Positions 4,908 to 7,894 of a stretch of DNA of 7,894 nt are shown here, piece by piece. Each line of letters opens with the position of its first letter. Position 1 is the stretch's first letter. Under the pieces are notes generated by a model that did not search any database, was not told where the DNA came from, and was given only the letters and a program-made list of their open reading frames with translations. The position numbers and the translations under genes are program-made. Source of the stretch: Deltaproteobacteria bacterium (lineage in GTDB: Bacteria > Desulfobacterota > Binatia > Binatales > Binataceae). The stretch is from assembly GCA_021799555.1 (NCBI GenBank), contig JAJZAG010000179.1, positions 1 through 7,894 of the forward strand, given 5' to 3'.

Positions 4908-6200
4908 ATGAAGAATCCTGACGAAGACTATATTTACGAAGATCGCGACTCCGGCATCTTCCGGGTCAATCGCCGCGCCTTCACGGATCCTGAATGCCTC
5001 GAGCGCGAGCGCCGGCGGATCTTCGAAACCTGCTGGATATACGTCGGCCATGAATCCGAGGTTCCTCACGCCGGCGATTACCGATCGCGCAACGTCGCGG
5101 GACGCCCGGTAATTCTCGTGCGCGGCGACGACGGCGTCGTACGTGTGCTACTCAACACGTGTACTCATCGAGGCGCTATGGTGTGCCGGCAGAAATCCGG
5201 CACTGCCCGCATATTTCAATGCCCCTACCACGCCTGGACCTTCGACTCGCGCGGACGACTGGTCGGCGTTCCCGGCGAGGATTCATATGGTGACGGGTTC
5301 AAGCGCGACGATTTGGCGCTCGGCGTTCCCACGCGGCTCGACAGCTATCGAGGCTTCTGGTTCATATGCTTCGATCCCGCCGTCCAGAGTCTTTATGACT
5401 ATTTGGCCGGAGCCCGAGAATACATCGACTTAATCGCGGACCAGTCCGAGCTCGGAATGAAAGTCGTTGCAGGTCAGCAGTCTTACAGCGCACGCGCCAA
5501 TTGGAAGCTCCTGGTCGAGAACAGCTACGATGGCTATCACGGCTTGCCGACCCATCAGCGCTACTTCAGTTTCCTGGGCGATATCGGAATCGATTTGAAA
5601 GGCTCGAATGCCGCTGCGCCGCCCCGTCAACATGCCGCCGACCTCGGCAATGGACACGCGGTGGTCGAGTATCAGAGCGCATGGGGACGTCCGATTGCTC
5701 ATTGGGTTCCGTCGTTCGGCGAGGACCGCAAGGCCCACTTCGCGGGAATCCGCCGCCGGTTCGACGAACGCTTCGGACCCGAACGCGCACGGCGAATCTG
5801 TGAGACGAGCCGCAATCTGGGAATTTTTCCAAACCTGGTTATCAACGATATAATGGCTATCACGGTTCGCACCTTCTATCCGCTCTCTCCAGACTACATG
5901 GAGATCAACGCCTGGGCGCTCGCGCCCGCTGAGGAGAACGCGCAAGACTCCGCTTTGCGCTTGGATAACTTTCTGACATTTCTTGGACCAGGAGGGTTCG
6001 CGACGCCGGACGACATAGAGATGCTGGAATCCTGTCAGCGTGGGTTTGCCAATCGAGAGGTCGGATGGTCCGACATTTCGCGCGGGATGAAACGCGAACG
6101 GCCCTCGATTACCGACGAGATGCAGATGCGCGCATTCTGGCGCCGATGGAATCAACTGATTTCCGACCCGGCGCTCCGGCGTGCAAGGAGCGCGGCATGA
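4908..6200 (+). CDS. Aromatic-ring-hydroxylating (Rieske) dioxygenase, alpha subunit
   Basis: The 430-residue catalytic subunit of a Rieske non-haem iron oxygenase. The N-terminal Rieske [2Fe-2S] domain has CTHRGAMVC at 85-93 and CPYHAW at 105-110 (cluster ligands C85, H87, C105, H108). The catalytic domain has NWKLLVENSYDGYHGLPTH at 198-216, giving iron ligands H211 and H216 and the conserved bridging D208. A third ligand Asp lies in FLGPGGFATPDDIEM at 358-372 (D368 or D369). The ending with WSDISRGM and FWRRWNQLI resembles the p-cumate/biphenyl-type alpha subunits that work with a beta subunit. ATG 4908 is chosen because GGGAG lies seven bases upstream; the frame is open to 4845, inside the SDR gene, without conserved residues. 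Its stop overlaps the beta-subunit start. It should cis-dihydroxylate an aromatic, possibly a benzoate-type acid. Substrate specificity is not readable. Confidence 0.93.
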   Translation: MKNPDEDYIYEDRDSGIFRVNRRAFTDPECLERERRRIFETCWIYVGHESEVPHAGDYRSRNVAGRPVILVRGDDGVVRVLLNTCTHRGAMVCRQKSGTARIFQCPYHAWTFDSRGRLVGVPGEDSYGDGFKRDDLALGVPTRLDSYRGFWFICFDPAVQSLYDYLAGAREYIDLIADQSELGMKVVAGQQSYSARANWKLLVENSYDGYHGLPTHQRYFSFLGDIGIDLKGSNAAAPPRQHAADLGNGHAVVEYQSAWGRPIAHWVPSFGEDRKAHFAGIRRRFDERFGPERARRICETSRNLGIFPNLVINDIMAITVRTFYPLSPDYMEINAWALAPAEENAQDSALRLDNFLTFLGPGGFATPDDIEMLESCQRGFANREVGWSDISRGMKRERPSITDEMQMRAFWRRWNQLISDPALRRARSAA

Positions 6201-6688
6201 GCACCGCTGAGACCCCAAGCCGCCAGGAAGTCGAAGAGCTTCTCTACGAAGAAGCGGCCCTTCTTGACGAATGGCGGCTTGACGAATGGCTCGAGTTGTT
6301 GACCGAGGATGCCGTCTATGAAGTTCCGCCAACTGATGTTCCGGAGGGCGATTCGCGAAATACTCTGTTTATAATCGCTGATGATGCGGTTCGGATTCGC
6401 TCGCGGGTGAAACAGTTGCTTGGAAAATCCGCGTGGGCGGAAAACCCTCACTCACGCACGCGCCGAATGATCACCAACGTGCGCGTGCTTGGCGTCGAGG
6501 CCGAAGAAATCCTCGCGACCGCGAATTTTACCGTGCATCGGATGCGTTACGAATCAGTGGACACCTACGTTGGCCGCTACAACTACAAGCTTGTGCGCAG
6601 GGGCGATAAACTTAGAATCCGCGAACGCCGTGCGATTCTCGACAATGAAGCGCTGCGGCCCCACGGCAAGATAAGTTTCATACTGTAA
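6197..6688 (+). CDS. Aromatic-ring-hydroxylating dioxygenase, beta subunit
   Basis: The 163-residue small subunit, of usual length for this NTF2/SnoaL-like fold. It contributes structurally to the alpha3-beta3 oxygenase and has no metal site. Family features include EVEELLYEEAALLDEWRLDEW near the start (residues 10-30), WLELLTEDAVYEVPP, the basic RIRSRVKQLLG segment, SRTRRMITNVRVLG, and the C-terminal YNYKLVRRGDKLRIRERRAI and LDNEALRP before the end. ATG 6197 overlaps the alpha-subunit stop as ATGA and has AAGGAG six bases upstream, so translation is probably coupled for 1:1 output. The frame extends back to 6065 inside the alpha gene, but that part is an out-of-frame shadow. Confidence 0.93.
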   Translation: MSTAETPSRQEVEELLYEEAALLDEWRLDEWLELLTEDAVYEVPPTDVPEGDSRNTLFIIADDAVRIRSRVKQLLGKSAWAENPHSRTRRMITNVRVLGVEAEEILATANFTVHRMRYESVDTYVGRYNYKLVRRGDKLRIRERRAILDNEALRPHGKISFIL

Positions 6689-6728
6689 AAGACGGCGAGT
6701 GACTGGGCGGATCGGCGGGAAATGCGCG

Positions 6729-7721
6729 ATGAACGTGATCGACATGCACAATCATTTTATCGCGCCCGAAATGATTGCCTTCCTCGAGCGCGACGGGAAA
6801 CATTTTGCGACCCGGATCGTCGAACGCGACGGACGCAGGTTTTTCCTGATCCGGGAGAAGGCGTTACGCCCGATCGACGGTCCGATATCGGATGCTGCTG
6901 AGCGAATCGCCGATATGGATCGCGAGGGCGTGACGATGCAGGCGGTCTCCTGCGTTCCGTTCCTGATGTACCCGGAGGTTGCGCCCGAACTCGGAATCGC
7001 GATTGCCCGTGTGAACAACGACGCGATGGCGGCGCTGGCGGCGCGCGATCCCGGACACTTCGCAGCGCTGGCCTCGGTCCCGATGCAGTCGCCCGAGGCT
7101 GCGGCCGCAGAATTGGAACGCGCGGCGAAGCTGGGTCTTCGCGGAGTCGAAATCCCGCCCAAAACCGGCGAACATCAGCTTGATGAACCGGAGTTCGAAA
7201 TTTTCTGGTCCGCGGCGGAAGCTCTCCGAATGATTGTTTGTATTCATCCATTTGACGCGGCGCCCGCTGGAGCGCTCGCGCGTTATTCGCTCGGAAATCT
7301 GGTGGGAAACCTTTACGACACGGGACTCGCCGCGGCTCTGCTGATTTACGGCGGCGTGCTCGAGCGGCATCCGCGCTTGCGGATCGTTCTATATCATGCG
7401 GGCGGCGCGCTACCCGCGCTCGTCGGACGCCTCGACATGGGTTACCGCATCGTACCCGAGTGCCGCCAGGCAATTCCGCGTGCGCCATCGAGCTATCTTG
7501 CGCATTTCCATTTCGACATAATCGCCCACAATCGTGAGATGCTCGGCCATCTCGTGAAAACTTACGGGGCCGATCACTTTGTTGTCGGCAGTGACTATCC
7601 TCTGCCCGCCGGACTTGCGCGTCCGGTCGCGGAGGTAAAGGCGCTCGGGCTCGAGAGCGCCGACGAGGACTTGATTCTCGGCGGCAACGCGCGCGCGCTT
7701 CTTTCGCCGCACGGCCACTGA
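6729..7721 (+). CDS. Amidohydrolase-family (ACMSD-like) metal-dependent decarboxylase
   Basis: A 330-residue TIM-barrel amidohydrolase of the amidohydrolase_2 type, related to 2-amino-3-carboxymuconate-6-semialdehyde decarboxylase (ACMSD). Metal ligands fit that family: H7 and H9 in VIDMHNHF, H173 in CIHPFD and D289 in VVGSDYP. H223 in LYHAGG matches ACMSD's catalytic His. SVPMQ at 116-120 and the ERHPRLRIVL block also fit. ATG 6729 puts HxH at the expected place and has GGCGGGA eight bases upstream; an in-frame GTG at 6699 is less likely. It lies 40 bases after the beta subunit in the same operon. ACMSD removes CO2 from the extradiol product of 3-hydroxyanthranilate; the hydroxy analogue would arise from a 2,3-dihydroxybenzoate cleaved the same way. 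Decarboxylation of the ring-opened product is therefore the best guess, with hydrolysis or hydration as alternatives. Confidence 0.85.
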   Translation: MNVIDMHNHFIAPEMIAFLERDGKHFATRIVERDGRRFFLIREKALRPIDGPISDAAERIADMDREGVTMQAVSCVPFLMYPEVAPELGIAIARVNNDAMAALAARDPGHFAALASVPMQSPEAAAAELERAAKLGLRGVEIPPKTGEHQLDEPEFEIFWSAAEALRMIVCIHPFDAAPAGALARYSLGNLVGNLYDTGLAAALLIYGGVLERHPRLRIVLYHAGGALPALVGRLDMGYRIVPECRQAIPRAPSSYLAHFHFDIIAHNREMLGHLVKTYGADHFVVGSDYPLPAGLARPVAEVKALGLESADEDLILGGNARALLSPHGH

Positions 7722-7819
7722 CCCAGCGTCGGCGCTGCTGCACGAAATTACTTCGGCCGCACGCGACAGCGCCAGGTAGCGCGCCGCAATAGCGATGCGT
7801 AAGATTCCGGAGGGACTGG

Positions 7820-7894
7820 ATGGCACGAAAGCGCTCGGTACCTGACGATATCAAATCGAGCGCATCGGGGACGGCTCACGATGGCTTCTGCAAA
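7820..7894 (+). CDS. Start of a further gene, product unknown (partial)
   Basis: Twenty-five codons from ATG 7820 to the end of the window, preceded by a strong GGAGGG Shine-Dalgarno at 7809-7814 with five-base spacing. The visible N-terminus (MARKRSVPDDIKSS, then a polar Gly/Ala/His stretch) matches no family I can name and has no signal peptide. It lies 98 bases after the amidohydrolase on the same strand, so it is probably the next gene of the catabolic operon. The gap contains no T-rich terminator. Confidence 0.5.
   Translation, partial: MARKRSVPDDIKSSASGTAHDGFCK

Noticed and set aside
5430..6332. 300-codon minus-strand open frame opposite the Rieske alpha and beta genes
   Set aside because: It is a shadow of the strongly conserved plus-strand oxygenase genes and shows no family motif.
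7724..7737. CAGCG-TCGG-CGCTG hairpin just after the amidohydrolase stop
   Set aside because: No T-run follows, and the next gene has its own strong ribosome binding site on the same strand, so it does not look like an intrinsic terminator.
6757..7854. 365-codon minus-strand open frame opposite the amidohydrolase
   Set aside because: Its Arg/Pro-rich translation is the antisense of GC-rich coding sequence; the plus strand has intact metal-ligand motifs.

Overview
The window looks like moderately GC-rich chromosomal DNA from an aerobic, probably environmental Gram-negative-type bacterium. It holds the end of an RND efflux transporter, a tRNA-Leu with encoded CCA, and an operon for oxygenative breakdown of an aromatic ring. 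Nothing in the sequence fixes the taxon. The mix of genes (Rieske oxygenase, SDR, amidohydrolase, a class III CoA-transferase remnant) is common in soil and sediment lineages such as Proteobacteria or Binatota, but that is only an impression.

Layout. Bases 2-274 are the C-terminal end of an RND pump. It converges on a minus-strand membrane methyltransferase of the isoprenylcysteine carboxyl methyltransferase type (303-971). A tRNA-Leu(CAA) with a good sigma70-type promoter follows (1100-1235). The next ~750 bases (1236-1989) hold no gene I can recognise, only weak small ORFs. A GntR/FadR-type regulator (2004-2834) has a perfect TTGACA box and a FadR-like operator at its start. A 38-codon remnant of a CaiB/BaiF CoA-transferase overlaps its 3' end. 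Next come two adjacent perfect palindromes (2936-2965) and then five same-strand catabolic genes: class III extradiol dioxygenase (2986-4026), short-chain dehydrogenase (4060-4872), Rieske oxygenase alpha subunit (4908-6200), beta subunit (6197-6688) and an ACMSD-like amidohydrolase (6729-7721). A further gene with a strong ribosome binding site begins at 7820 and runs off the window.

How the genes probably work together (inference). The Rieske alpha/beta oxygenase would add O2 to an aromatic, likely carboxylated, substrate to give a cis-dihydrodiol. The SDR would rearomatise this to a catechol, and the extradiol enzyme would open the ring. The amidohydrolase would decarboxylate the ring-opened carboxymuconate-semialdehyde-type product. 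This follows the logic of the p-cumate (cmt) or 2,3-dihydroxybenzoate 3,4-cleavage route, with an ACMSD-fold enzyme in the decarboxylase position. The FadR-type regulator just upstream, with palindromes at both its own start and the operon start, is the obvious controller. No ferredoxin or ferredoxin reductase for the oxygenase is present, so electron transfer partners must lie elsewhere.
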